From Mesorhizobium sp. L-8-3 (lineage in GTDB: Bacteria; Pseudomonadota; Alphaproteobacteria; Rhizobiales; Rhizobiaceae): a DNA stretch of 64,000 bases. Position numbers and translations under genes: made by a program. Positions 41,722 through 50,158 of the stretch are shown here, piece after piece. Position 1 is the first letter of the stretch; each line of letters begins with the position of its first letter. The DNA is taken from the NCBI RefSeq assembly GCF_016756615.1, contig NZ_AP023262.1:3225501-3289500 (forward strand). Direction: 5' to 3'. The notes below the pieces were generated by a model. That model was not told the origin of the DNA. It saw only the letters and a program-made list of their open reading frames with translations, and did no database searches.

Positions 41722-42357
41722 ATGGAGTTCGATTTCACCGTGCTGGAGCCGGAGAGCCGCTATCGGCTGCTGACCAATTTCGTCGGCCCGCGGCCGATCG
41801 CGCTGGTCACGACCCGGTCCGCCAACGGACGCGGCAATGCCGCGCCGATGAGCTTCTTCAACGTGTTCTCGCATGAGCCGCCGATCGTCGTGCTGGGCAT
41901 CCAGCCGCGGCTCTCTGGCGAGGACAAGGACACCGTCATCAACATCCGCCGCAGCGGCGAGTTCGTCGTGAACATGGTCGACATGGCGCTGTCCCAGCAG
42001 ATGCTTATCTGCGGCCTCGCCTTCGAAAGCGATGTGGACGAACTTGAAATGGCCAGGTTGCCGACCGCCCGGTGCAGCCAGATCGACGCGGACTATGTCG
42101 CCTCATCGCCCTGCTCCTTCGAGTGCCGGGTGGAGCGGCTGATCGAATATCCGCGCCGCGTTCTGGTGCTCGGCGAGGTCGTGCACATGCATGTGCGCCG
42201 CGAGTGCCTCGACGAGGCAGGGCGCTACGTCAATCCGGACACCTACCAGCCGATCGCTCGCCTTCACGCCGACAACTACATCACCTCCGACCGCCAGTTC
42301 GTGCTCAAGGCGCCCGCGATCGCGGATGTCATCGAGGCGTCGGAACGCATGGAATGA
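41722..42357 (+). CDS. Flavin reductase-like (FMN-binding split-barrel) protein
   Basis: 211 residues from ATG 41722 (an in-frame ATG at 41698 lies over the operator). The FMN-binding split barrel covers about 12-175 with YRLLTNFVGPRPIALVTTRS and NAAPMSFFNVFSHEPPIVVLG, the characteristic wording of the DIM6/NTAB group. Members supply reduced FMN to monooxygenases or act as oxidoreductases alone; no monooxygenase is next to it. It heads an operon with a racemase 12 bp downstream and a second GntR regulator. Confidence 0.87.
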   Translation: MEFDFTVLEPESRYRLLTNFVGPRPIALVTTRSANGRGNAAPMSFFNVFSHEPPIVVLGIQPRLSGEDKDTVINIRRSGEFVVNMVDMALSQQMLICGLAFESDVDELEMARLPTARCSQIDADYVASSPCSFECRVERLIEYPRRVLVLGEVVHMHVRRECLDEAGRYVNPDTYQPIARLHADNYITSDRQFVLKAPAIADVIEASERME

Positions 42358-42369
42358 GGACCTTTCGTC

Positions 42370-43131
42370 GTGCATATTCGTCTCATCAATCCCAATTCGA
42401 CGGCCTCGATGACCGCTCAGGCGCTTGAAAGCGCCCTGCGCGTCGCTCAGCCGGGCACGCTGGTGACGGCGGTCAATCCGGCTGGGACGCCGGTCAGCAT
42501 CGAGGGCAGCGCCGACGAGGCGATGGCCGTCTCCGGCATGCTTGCGGAAATCCGCAAAGGGGAAGGCGAGGGCGTCGACGCCTATGTCATCGCCTGCTTC
42601 GACGACCCCGGGCTGCATGCGGCCCGGGAGGTGGCCAAGGGGCCCGTCATCGGTATCTGCCAGGCGGCGGTGCAGGTGGCGATGACCATCAGCCGCCGTT
42701 TCTGTGTCGTCACCACCCTGCCGCGCTCCGTCCCGATCATCGAGGATATCGTGCAGGCCTATGGCGCGGGGCATCATTGCCGCGCCGTGCGCGCCATCGA
42801 TCTGCCGGTGCTGGGGCTGGAGGAGGATCCGGAGACGGCGGAACGCCTCCTGATCGATACGATCGAGCTTTCGAAGACCGCCGACAGGGCCGAGGCCATC
42901 ATCCTGGGATGCGCGGGAATGTCGAGCCTGTGCGAGCGGCTGGCCACCTCGACTGGCGTGCCCGTCATCGACGGCGTCACAGCCGCGCTGAAGATCGCCG
43001 AAGCCCTCGTCGGTGCGGGTTACGCGACGTCGAAGGTCAATGCCTACGACTATCCCCGGAGGAAGGGACTGGGCGGCCGGGCGACAAGCATCGGAAGCCG
43101 GGCGGGCATGGCCTTGCCGGAGAACGCCTGA
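42370..43131 (+). CDS. Hydantoin/aspartate-glutamate racemase family protein
   Basis: 253 residues from a GTG start at 42370. The two catalytic cysteines of the cofactor-independent racemases are present: Cys76 (VIACFDDPGLHAAREV) and Cys181 (ILGCAGMS). The N-terminal IRLINPNSTASMT is typical of the hydantoin racemase (HyuA/HyuE) branch. It interconverts enantiomers of a 5-substituted hydantoin or amino acid. This supports a role for the whole locus in degrading a ring amide. Spacing suggests cotranscription with the flavin reductase. Confidence 0.87.
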   Translation: MHIRLINPNSTASMTAQALESALRVAQPGTLVTAVNPAGTPVSIEGSADEAMAVSGMLAEIRKGEGEGVDAYVIACFDDPGLHAAREVAKGPVIGICQAAVQVAMTISRRFCVVTTLPRSVPIIEDIVQAYGAGHHCRAVRAIDLPVLGLEEDPETAERLLIDTIELSKTADRAEAIILGCAGMSSLCERLATSTGVPVIDGVTAALKIAEALVGAGYATSKVNAYDYPRRKGLGGRATSIGSRAGMALPENA

Positions 43132-43183
43132 TGGGGCGCATCAAGACCGTGGCCTTCGCGCGAAGCCCTGGATCCGGGGCGGA

Positions 43184-43903
43184 ATGAGGGCCGTCGCCGC
43201 CTCCCGCACACAGATGCCCAGCCCTGAATTTGCGGGCCGAAACATATCGACCCGGCAGATCGAGGAGAAGATCTGGCTGGCGATCGCCGAACGGCGATTA
43301 TGTCCCGGCGTGCAGCTCAAGGAGGGGCAGCTCTCCGGCATATTCAATGTGAGCCGGGCCAGGATTCGGCAGGTGCTGTCGGCGCTTCAGCGCGACGGCC
43401 TCGTGAGGATCATCCCCAATCGCGGTGCGTTCGTGGCCCGGCCCTCCACGCAGGAGGCGCAAGACGTGTTCGGCGTGCGCCGGATGGTGGAACAAAGGGT
43501 GGTCGAGCGCGTGGTGGAGCGCGCCTCAGGGGCCGATATCGAGCGCCTGCGCCGCCATGTCGGGATGGAACGCGAAGCGATCGACCATGCCGCAACCACT
43601 GAGATCATCAGGCAATCCGGCGGTTTCCACCTGCTTCTGGCCGAGATCACGCAGTCGGCCTTCCTGACGGGAGCGATGCGCGACCTCGTCACGCGCAGCT
43701 CGCTGATCACTGCCATCTATCGCAAGACGGATTGCCGAAACTGCGGTCCGGACGGGCACGAAAGCCTGGTCGAGGCGATCACCCGACGCGACCGGGAGAA
43801 GGCCATGGCCCTGATGATCCATCATCTGGAGCATCTCGAGGCGGAACTCGACCTGGCCGTCACGCCACCGGCGTCGGACGATCTTCGCCGGGCGCTGGCA
43901 TGA
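43184..43903 (+). CDS. Second GntR/FCD-family regulator, paralogue of 40906-41583
   Basis: 239 residues from ATG 43184. The winged helix contains LKEGQLSGIFNVSRARIRQVLSALQRDGLVRIIPNRGAF, almost word for word that of the other GntR protein; the FCD domain also aligns (GGFHLLLAEI, SSLITAIYRKT, LMIHHLEHLEAELDL). The near-identical recognition helix implies that both bind the same TTGTNNRCAA sites. It is the last gene of the racemase operon. An alternative start, MPSPEF at 43214, lacks a clear ribosome site. Confidence 0.86.
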   Translation: MRAVAASRTQMPSPEFAGRNISTRQIEEKIWLAIAERRLCPGVQLKEGQLSGIFNVSRARIRQVLSALQRDGLVRIIPNRGAFVARPSTQEAQDVFGVRRMVEQRVVERVVERASGADIERLRRHVGMEREAIDHAATTEIIRQSGGFHLLLAEITQSAFLTGAMRDLVTRSSLITAIYRKTDCRNCGPDGHESLVEAITRRDREKAMALMIHHLEHLEAELDLAVTPPASDDLRRALA

Positions 43904-44069
43904 GTGCTTCGCCGCGACGGAATAGATCACAATGATTGTGGACTGTCCGCATGGATTGAACCGGTCCTTCGACGGGGTCGGCCTGCCACGCGTCGGTTCG
44001 CGTTTCGAAGGCCATGCCGCGGCCTTCATGCCGGTCGCGCAAAAAATGCGCGTCCATCGAGTGATTCCA

Positions 44070-44096
44070 TGTCACGCGAAACCGCCGGGGAACGTC
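44070..44096 (+). promoter_or_regulatory. ECF41-type promoter of the CMD/sigma operon
   Basis: TGTCACG (44070-44076), 16-base spacer, CGTC (44093-44096). This matches the published ECF41 consensus TGTCACA-N16-CGTC with one difference and lies 32 bases before the carboxymuconolactone decarboxylase gene, whose partner is an ECF41 sigma factor. Autoregulation of the pair is therefore expected. Confidence 0.8.
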
Positions 44097-44128
44097 TTAT
44101 GTTCTGACCCACAACACAGGAGCAGGAC

Positions 44129-44590
44129 ATGGGCCCGAGATTGAACCCGTACGACGAAGCGCCAGACGCCATGAAGGCCATGCTGTCGCTGGATGGGTTT
44201 GTGCGCAAAAGAGGGATCGACGAGCAGCTCTACTGGCTGGTGAAGATCCGTGCCTCGCAGATCAACGGATGCGCCTACTGCATCCATATGCATACAAGAG
44301 AAGGCCGGGCGGCCGGGATCAGCGAGGACCGCATGCATCTGCTCCCGGCATGGCGGGAATCTCCGCTCTACAGCGCGAAGGAACGGGCTGCCCTTGCCTG
44401 GACGGAGTCGCTGACGCTGCTGCCCGAGACCGGCGCGCCGGATGACGTCTTCGAAGCGCTGCGGGCCGAGTTCGGGCCGAAGGAGATCGTCGACCTGACG
44501 CTGCTGATCGGCACGATCAACGTCTGGAACAGGATCGCCGTCGGGTTCCGAAGCCTCCATCCGGTATCGACGGATACGAGCAACCGGTAG
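44129..44590 (+). CDS. Carboxymuconolactone decarboxylase/AhpD-like protein
   Basis: 153 residues, one AhpD-like helical domain. The redox CxxC is Cys48-Cys51 with His55 in GCAYCIHMHTREG, the typical peroxidase-type active site. The helical remainder contains KERAALAWTESLTLLP. Such proteins reduce peroxides or act on acyl substrates; in ECF41 loci they are the conserved target gene and do not bind the sigma factor. It is followed by a hairpin and the sigma factor gene and preceded by the matching promoter. Confidence 0.9.
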   Translation: MGPRLNPYDEAPDAMKAMLSLDGFVRKRGIDEQLYWLVKIRASQINGCAYCIHMHTREGRAAGISEDRMHLLPAWRESPLYSAKERAALAWTESLTLLPETGAPDDVFEALRAEFGPKEIVDLTLLIGTINVWNRIAVGFRSLHPVSTDTSNR

Positions 44591-44603
44591 TACCGATCGC
44601 AGC

Positions 44604-44631
44604 ATCGCACCCGGAGCAACCCGGGTGCGAT
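44604..44631. terminator. Hairpin between CMD and sigma genes
   Basis: ATCGCACCCGG (44604-44614), six-base loop, CCGGGTGCGAT (44621-44631): a perfect 11-bp stem 13 bases after the CMD stop. It may attenuate reading into the sigma gene, so that CMD is made in excess. Confidence 0.6.
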
Positions 44632-44707
44632 ATTGAGAACGGAGAGCATAGCCAGGCTTCGTCCGCGGGTTCTCCGCGGCTATGCCAGGATTTTGGAGTG
44701 GGTGGAG

Positions 44708-45640
44708 ATGAACGGGCTGCCTCTGGCGGAGTTCGAGAAATATCGAAGCGCCATGTTCGGGATCGCCTACCGGATGCTGGGATCGGTCTCCGACGCCGAG
44801 GATATCCTCCAGGACGCCTATCTGCGCTGGCATGACGCCGATCGGAGAGAGGTCGAGAGCCCGCGCGCCTTTCTGTCCAGTATCGTGACGCGTCTGTGCC
44901 TCGACAGGTTGAGGAAGGTGCGTCGCCAGCGCGAAGACTATGTCGGGCAATGGCTGCCGGAGCCGCTTCTGGAGCGGTCGGACACAAGCGTGCAGCCTCC
45001 GGAGCACATAGATCGCGACGTGTCGACGGCGTTGATGCTCGCTTTGGAGCGGCTCTCTCCGCTCGAACGCGCTGCCTTCATTCTTCACGACGTCTTCGAC
45101 ATGAGTTTCGAAGAGCTTTCGGCGAGCATCGGAAGACCCGAGGCGACATGCCGCCAGCTTGCCAAGCGGGCGCGCGCGCATATCGCCGATGCCCGACCCC
45201 GGTTTACCTACGCCCAGGCCGAGGGCGAGCGTATCGCCCATGCGTTTTTCCGCGCCGCCCGGGACGGTGATCGCGCCGGGCTCCAAACCATCCTCGCGGA
45301 AGATGTTCGCCTTCACTCGGATGGTGGAGGCAAGAAGCTGGCCGCGCTCAATGTCCTGGCCGGGGCGTCGCGCGTGTCCGCCTTCTTCATCGGCATTGCA
45401 TCCAAGAGCGTGCTGACCCGGCCCATCTGGACCAAGGCCGCGACGATCAACGACCATCCCGGACAGATCTCCGTCGAAAGCGACGGAACGCTGCAGACGC
45501 TTTCGGTGGAAGTTGAGGGCGATCGCGTCACGGCGATCTACTTCACCCGAAATCCCGACAAACTCTCGCATCTCCTTTCGGAGTTGCCGCCGGAGGTCGC
45601 GGAAAGGGTCACCCCGGCAAGAGAAAAGGACATCGGGTGA
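44708..45640 (+). CDS. ECF41-family sigma factor with SnoaL-like C-terminal domain
   Basis: 310 residues from ATG 44708 (GGAG upstream; a frame from 44633 is also open). Sigma region 2 (about 5-75, IAYRMLGSVSDAEDILQDAYLRW) and region 4 (about 120-175, LSPLERAAFILHDVFDMSFEEL) are followed by an NTF2/SnoaL-like domain (about 185-300). The three ECF41 marker motifs are all present: WLPEPL, DGGGK and NPDKL. In the family the C-terminal domain replaces an anti-sigma factor and controls activity in cis. The neighbouring CMD gene and promoter complete the standard ECF41 arrangement. The signal is unknown. Confidence 0.93.
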   Translation: MNGLPLAEFEKYRSAMFGIAYRMLGSVSDAEDILQDAYLRWHDADRREVESPRAFLSSIVTRLCLDRLRKVRRQREDYVGQWLPEPLLERSDTSVQPPEHIDRDVSTALMLALERLSPLERAAFILHDVFDMSFEELSASIGRPEATCRQLAKRARAHIADARPRFTYAQAEGERIAHAFFRAARDGDRAGLQTILAEDVRLHSDGGGKKLAALNVLAGASRVSAFFIGIASKSVLTRPIWTKAATINDHPGQISVESDGTLQTLSVEVEGDRVTAIYFTRNPDKLSHLLSELPPEVAERVTPAREKDIG

Positions 45641-45835
45641 AGCGCCCAGTCCGGAGCCGGCGGTGCTGGTCCTCGATGCCGGGAAATCGGTCATCACGGC
45701 GTTCGACCAGATCGAATCCGACGCCTTGCGCCCACGAGCGACGTCGGCCTGGGGACCGACAAGTCCCTGCACGGCGGGAGCATCTGGCGTAAGGGTCAAG
45801 GCGCGCGTAAGCTCTGGCGAAAGCCGGGTGGGTCG

Positions 45836-46573
45836 ATGTGCGGACGGGTGCATATCAAGACGAGTCTGGACGAGATGCTGCGGGCGTTCGCCTTCGCTCG
45901 CGGCGACCCCGAAGTCGACCGCGCCGCCAACCAGTTTCCGAGATACAATGGAGCGCCGGGGCTCGACTATCCGCTCATCGTCCGCGACGTCGTGCGCGAT
46001 GCAGCGGAACCGGTGTTCGGCCCGTCATTCATGATGGCCCGATGGGGCCTCATCCCGCATTTCGCGAAGGCTAGGAACGAAGGTTTCAAGCATATCAATG
46101 CGCGGTCGGAGAGCGTCGCCACGAACGGCATCTTCAGGAACGCATACCGGTCCCGCCGTGCGCTGATGCCGGTGACAGGCTATTTCGAGTGGCACGACAA
46201 GTTCGGGACGGGGAAGAGCAAGGACAAGCAGCCCTATGCGATCGCGATGGCAGACGATTCCCCTTTCTGCCTGGCTGCGATCTGGCAGGCATGGCGCGAT
46301 CCGGAAACGCATGAGCCGGTCCGCAGCTTCTGCATCCTGACCTGCCCGCCAAACGAGATGATGGCGAAGATCCACGACCGCATGCCGGTGATCCTGGCGC
46401 GCGCGGATTATGAGCGGTGGCTGGGCGGCGAGATCGATCCTGCCGATATGCTGAAACCGTTCCCCAGCGGACTGATGAAAATGTGGCCGATCGACAGGAA
46501 GGTCGGCAACAGCAAGAACGATACGCCTGATGTGCTCGACGAGATCGATCCCGACTCGCAGGATCTGTTCTGA
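45836..46573 (+). CDS. SOS response-associated peptidase (YedK/HMCES family)
   Basis: 245 residues. The catalytic Cys2 (MCGRVH) forms a DNA-protein crosslink to abasic sites in single-stranded DNA; the other active-site residues are the Asn of NARSES (near 88), Glu of TGYFEWHD (near 120) and His of KIHDRMPVIL (near 185). The protein shields abasic sites during replication. No LexA box was recognised upstream. It appears monocistronic. Confidence 0.92.
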   Translation: MCGRVHIKTSLDEMLRAFAFARGDPEVDRAANQFPRYNGAPGLDYPLIVRDVVRDAAEPVFGPSFMMARWGLIPHFAKARNEGFKHINARSESVATNGIFRNAYRSRRALMPVTGYFEWHDKFGTGKSKDKQPYAIAMADDSPFCLAAIWQAWRDPETHEPVRSFCILTCPPNEMMAKIHDRMPVILARADYERWLGGEIDPADMLKPFPSGLMKMWPIDRKVGNSKNDTPDVLDEIDPDSQDLF

Positions 46574-46968
46574 GCGACAGCGACGAACTCCGCCGGCACC
46601 GCCGATGACGCGAAGAATGCGCAGCAAGGGCAGACCGGCACCCCTGCCACTCGCTTCCAGTGAGAGACGGGTCGGCTATGTTTTTTCATTCTAAATCAGT
46701 AACCTACTTGCATATACCTTGTCAGCCTTCTTGAGTTTGAGAAGTGGGTGGCAGGGATACCGAAGAATTCTCAGACTAAGCGCATCTGCGATTTGCTGCG
46801 TTCGAAGCCAGTTCACCCGCTGCCCGATATGTTTGCCAACTGAGAACGGATCACGAAGCTTCAAGGCGCACTTGCCTCAAGGGGATGGTTCACTCGCGTG
46901 AACGATCCGCAGCTCTCGGATCTTTGGTTTATCCGCCTGGATCGCGCCCAACGCTAAATCCGAGGCTA
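46574..46968. other. Intergenic region without a recognised gene
   Basis: 395 bp between the SOS peptidase and the cupin gene, both ending here. It includes an AT-rich part at 46680-46720. A plus-strand frame at 46719-46901 and a minus-strand continuation have no ribosome site or recognisable family. No clear terminator hairpin was found. Confidence 0.5.
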
Positions 46969-47601
46969 TCACTGAAGGCCCGCCGCCCTGAGGACCTCCG
47001 GATCGGGCGTGCGGTGGGCGTGCGGCTTGCAATAATCGGGGTAAATCGCCTTGTATCCGGCCAGGGTCGCGATCGGCGCCAGGATTGCAAAGAGCACGCG
47101 CTGGACCGGCGGCGGCGGATGGGTGAAGACGACGACATCGGCAAACTCCCGGGCGATGAGCGATCCCTGCAGCGGGTTGGGTCGACCCTTGCGGTCCACC
47201 TTGCCATCGTTGGCCAGGCCGAAGAGCATCCCGATCAGCATCTCGAAGCGATTGGGGTCGATGTTTTCCGCGCCCGGCGCCTTGTCCACCTCCACAAGCA
47301 CATGCGCCTCGTCCACGGTGCTGGCATTCCACCAGTCATGGGGCACGCCCGGTTCCACAGTGGCCGATTGTCCGGGCTCCAGGACGAGTGCGCGGCCGCC
47401 GATGCGTGCGTTGAGCTGGCCTCGGAGCACCGTGAAGCGCTCGACCATGTGCGGATGAAAATGCTCGCCGACGACCGCCGCACCGGGCCTGGCCGTCAAG
47501 TGAGCAATGCCGGGTCCGTCGCCGCGATCCTCGCTGCCGCGCAGGACGACCGCATATTCTCCCGTCACCCTGTTTTCGTAGACATCGCCGCAGCGAGACA
47601 T
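46969..47601 (-). CDS. Cupin protein with C-terminal membrane segment
   Basis: 210 residues from ATG 47601. A cupin barrel covers about 30-105, with the metal-type motif GEHFHPHMVERFTVLRG and the second motif VPHDWWNAS. After about residue 150 comes a hydrophobic segment (VQRVLFAILAPIATLAGYKAIYP, about 166-188) that is probably a membrane helix, followed by a short polar end. Cupins of this kind are often oxygenases or sensors; the helix suggests membrane attachment. It is divergent from a SnoaL-like gene with a 185-bp shared upstream region. Confidence 0.8.
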   Translation of the reverse strand: MSRCGDVYENRVTGEYAVVLRGSEDRGDGPGIAHLTARPGAAVVGEHFHPHMVERFTVLRGQLNARIGGRALVLEPGQSATVEPGVPHDWWNASTVDEAHVLVEVDKAPGAENIDPNRFEMLIGMLFGLANDGKVDRKGRPNPLQGSLIAREFADVVVFTHPPPPVQRVLFAILAPIATLAGYKAIYPDYCKPHAHRTPDPEVLRAAGLQ

Positions 47602-47786
47602 GGCGTTCCGTCCTCGGTGCCTCATAATACATGGTGAGCCGTCGTCGGCGAAGACGCAGCATGGATCCCGACAACCCGAAGTCGTCTCGGCCGGCACGGC
47701 GATCTTTCACGCAGCGCCTCCGCCACATGTTGCAAAGTCATCGCCGCCACAGGCAAGATGGTCCCGAATTGAGCGGAGGCATGCGT

Positions 47787-48188
47787 ATGAGCCTCGATGA
47801 ACAGACGGTCAGAAGGATTTTCACCGGTCTCGAACATGGCGACGGAGATGCTTTCTTCGACCATGTCGCCGATGACGTCGACTGGACGGTGATGGGCACT
47901 CACCCGCTTGCAGGGCACTACAAATCGAAGGCCGCCTTCAAGGCCGGTACGTTCAGCAAGCTGGCCAAGGTGCTGCCCGACGGCGCCGAACTGCGCGTGA
48001 CCCATGCCTTCGTCTCCGGCGACGTGGCCGTAGTCGAACTGGTGTCGGGCGCTACCGCTCGAAACGGCATGCGCTTCGACAACCATTATTGCTGGGTTGT
48101 TCGTTTCGACGGCGGGACGATCGTCGAGGTCCGGGCCTATCTCGACTCGGCCCTCGTCGCTGAACTCTTCCGGGAGAATCCGATTTGA
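47787..48188 (+). CDS. SnoaL-like (NTF2 fold) protein
   Basis: 133 residues from ATG 47787 (GGAGG eight bases upstream; the ATG at 47781 is too close to it). NTF2/SnoaL wording: RRIFTGLEHGDGDAFFDHVADDVDWTVMGTHPLAGHY, then CWVVRFDGGTIVEVRAYLDS. Such proteins are small enzymes or ligand binders acting on aromatic or polyketide-like compounds. The substrate is unknown. It converges with the cyclase gene. Confidence 0.83.
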   Translation: MSLDEQTVRRIFTGLEHGDGDAFFDHVADDVDWTVMGTHPLAGHYKSKAAFKAGTFSKLAKVLPDGAELRVTHAFVSGDVAVVELVSGATARNGMRFDNHYCWVVRFDGGTIVEVRAYLDSALVAELFRENPI

Positions 48189-48217
48189 AGGGCCGACCGG
48201 CAACGGGACCTACCGGA

Positions 48218-49624
48218 TCAGAAAGTCCAGACATCGACCGGCGCCCTGCGGCCGCGTAGCGAAACCGATGGCGCGAGCTTGAACCCCGCCAGCAGAGGTT
48301 GACCGTCCTGGGGACCGCCGTGGCGGGCGTTCTCGACAATGTCGCTGCTCGCCACGATGCGGCAGTCGAGGTCCCGGCTCGCTGATTCCAGCCGGCTCGC
48401 TACGTTGACGGTGTCGCCAAGCACGGCGAATTCCAGCCGCCGCGAGGGGCCCACATCTCCAAGGATCACGGGTCCGTAGTGCAATCCGATCGAGACCCGG
48501 ATCTCGGGGTCGCCGCGGGCTGCGCCGTCGCGGTTGAAGCCGTCCATGCGATGGATGATCTCTCTGGCTGCCTTCAGGGCATTGGCCGCGTCCGTCGGGC
48601 TGGGCTCCGGCGTGCCGAAGGTCGCCATGACGCCGTCGCCGAGATATTTGTCGAGCGTGCCGCCATATTCGAAGATCACACCCTCGACCAATGAAAGGTA
48701 GCGCCGCAACAGATCCATCACCTGGTGGGGCGTGCTGCGTTCGGACAGCTCCGTGAAGCCTACGATGTCGATGAAAAGCACGGCGACGTCCTGCGTGCGG
48801 ACGGCGCCCACGTCATGATCGTCCGAGGCAAGGACATCGACCATGTTGGGGGAAAAATAGCGGGACAGATTGGCGCGTTCGGCGGCGATATAGGCTTGCT
48901 TCATCAGCAGCTCATTCGACCTCCAGCCCCTCAAGGCCAGTATGCCGGCCACAAGCATGAAGACCACCAGTTCCTGGATGCGCTGCGAGATCTGCGGGTT
49001 GTTCGGGTCAAGCGCCTCGACCATGTCGGGATAGGCCGAAAAGGCGCTGACGGCTGCTTCGTGAAGTGAGGGGTTCTCCCGCCCGAAGACAGCTACGCCG
49101 ACGACCGCAGCCAGCCACAACGCGGCTACCCAGGTTCCCATCGAAAAGATCGTGCGCCACGAATAGGCGAGCGTGCTGATGGCGAGGATCAGAAAGAAAT
49201 AGATGAACACGTTGAAACGGTAGCTGAAGGCGGTCGGGACCCCTTCTTCTATGAACGGGCTCGGCACCACACCGATGAAGGTGAGCATCGCAAGCTCAAG
49301 GAAAATGAGCGCCAGCTCGGCACCGGAGCGACCGACTTTCGCGACCCTGAGCTGCGCCCACCCGATGGCGATGAAACCGAGCACGAAGGCTTCGTAATAC
49401 AGCACCTCGATCGTCGGATTGAGAAATGGCAGCAGCAGCGCGACCACCATGAGAGCGACGGTGCGCGCCACGGTGGCGATGCGCTGGCCTTCGCGCTTGT
49501 CTTCTTCAAGCGCCTGCAACACGAAGCGGTTGGTATGCTCGCGCTGCTCGCGCTGCTCGCGCATGCGCCCTATCCATCCGAACAGGGTTGGACGCGGCAT
49601 ATCGTCTGCAGTTTCAGTCGCCAT
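48218..49624 (-). CDS. Membrane-bound class III adenylate/guanylate cyclase
   Basis: 468 residues. The N-terminal cytoplasmic stretch contains a short repeat REQREQREH, then six or so membrane helices (about 50-260), a linker, and a catalytic domain at about 285-450. Catalytic features: metal Asp in VLFIDIVGFTELS and in KYLGDGVMATFG, base-selecting Lys in GTLDKYLGD, and the NVASRLE transition-state motif. These indicate an active adenylate cyclase rather than guanylate cyclase, though this is by eye. It makes cyclic nucleotide in response to a membrane signal. There is no effector gene nearby. Confidence 0.9.
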   Translation of the reverse strand: MATETADDMPRPTLFGWIGRMREQREQREHTNRFVLQALEEDKREGQRIATVARTVALMVVALLLPFLNPTIEVLYYEAFVLGFIAIGWAQLRVAKVGRSGAELALIFLELAMLTFIGVVPSPFIEEGVPTAFSYRFNVFIYFFLILAISTLAYSWRTIFSMGTWVAALWLAAVVGVAVFGRENPSLHEAAVSAFSAYPDMVEALDPNNPQISQRIQELVVFMLVAGILALRGWRSNELLMKQAYIAAERANLSRYFSPNMVDVLASDDHDVGAVRTQDVAVLFIDIVGFTELSERSTPHQVMDLLRRYLSLVEGVIFEYGGTLDKYLGDGVMATFGTPEPSPTDAANALKAAREIIHRMDGFNRDGAARGDPEIRVSIGLHYGPVILGDVGPSRRLEFAVLGDTVNVASRLESASRDLDCRIVASSDIVENARHGGPQDGQPLLAGFKLAPSVSLRGRRAPVDVWTF

Positions 49625-50158
49625 CGCACATGCTCCAGAGCCAGGCCCTCACAGGTTCAGGATCAGGATATCACGGCAGGCCGGATTGCCGACTGGTTGA
49701 TGATCCCATATGCGCGGCCCAAGCTGAGCGCCGGCAGATGCACAATCGTCAACGGCGGCTTTATCTGCATGCCGGCCAGGAGGCGGTTGGGATGGTCTTA
49801 CCCTTCCCCGGTCGCCTAATGGTCCCGCATATGCTCTAAGGGCAGCAGAACAGACAGTGGGAAAGGGTGACTTGGCAGGAACGACGGCGATCAACGTCAG
49901 CGCCATCCACAGCGGGCCACCGGAACCCTCGCGCTCCTGGAAGTGGCTCAGTATCGAGACGACACGGCCCATCGAGAGGGGCGCTGCGGAACGCAAATTC
50001 ATGCATGCTGCCCTTCCGGACGGCCCCCGCCCAATTCCGCGCTTGGCCGCCGCGGCCCGGGCGCATGCCGGAATCGTGTCGGACTGCCGGCGAGAGGTTT
50101 GGGGAACAATGCGCGACGGTCAACTCCTTCGGCACTCGCATTTCGAGTGCAGGGTGGG
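49625..50158. other. Long intergenic region upstream of the CLC gene
   Basis: 534 bp. The CLC frame is open back to 49943, but the extra 72 codons are Arg-rich and lack a ribosome site, so they were not used. A minus-strand frame at 49649-50002 begins with a weakly hydrophobic stretch (GPLWMALTLIAVV) like a decayed small membrane protein but has no support. No other feature seen. Confidence 0.5.

Noticed and set aside
44072..45853. Minus-strand frame of 593 codons opposite CMD and the sigma gene
   Set aside because: Antisense of two clearly identified genes with a matching promoter.
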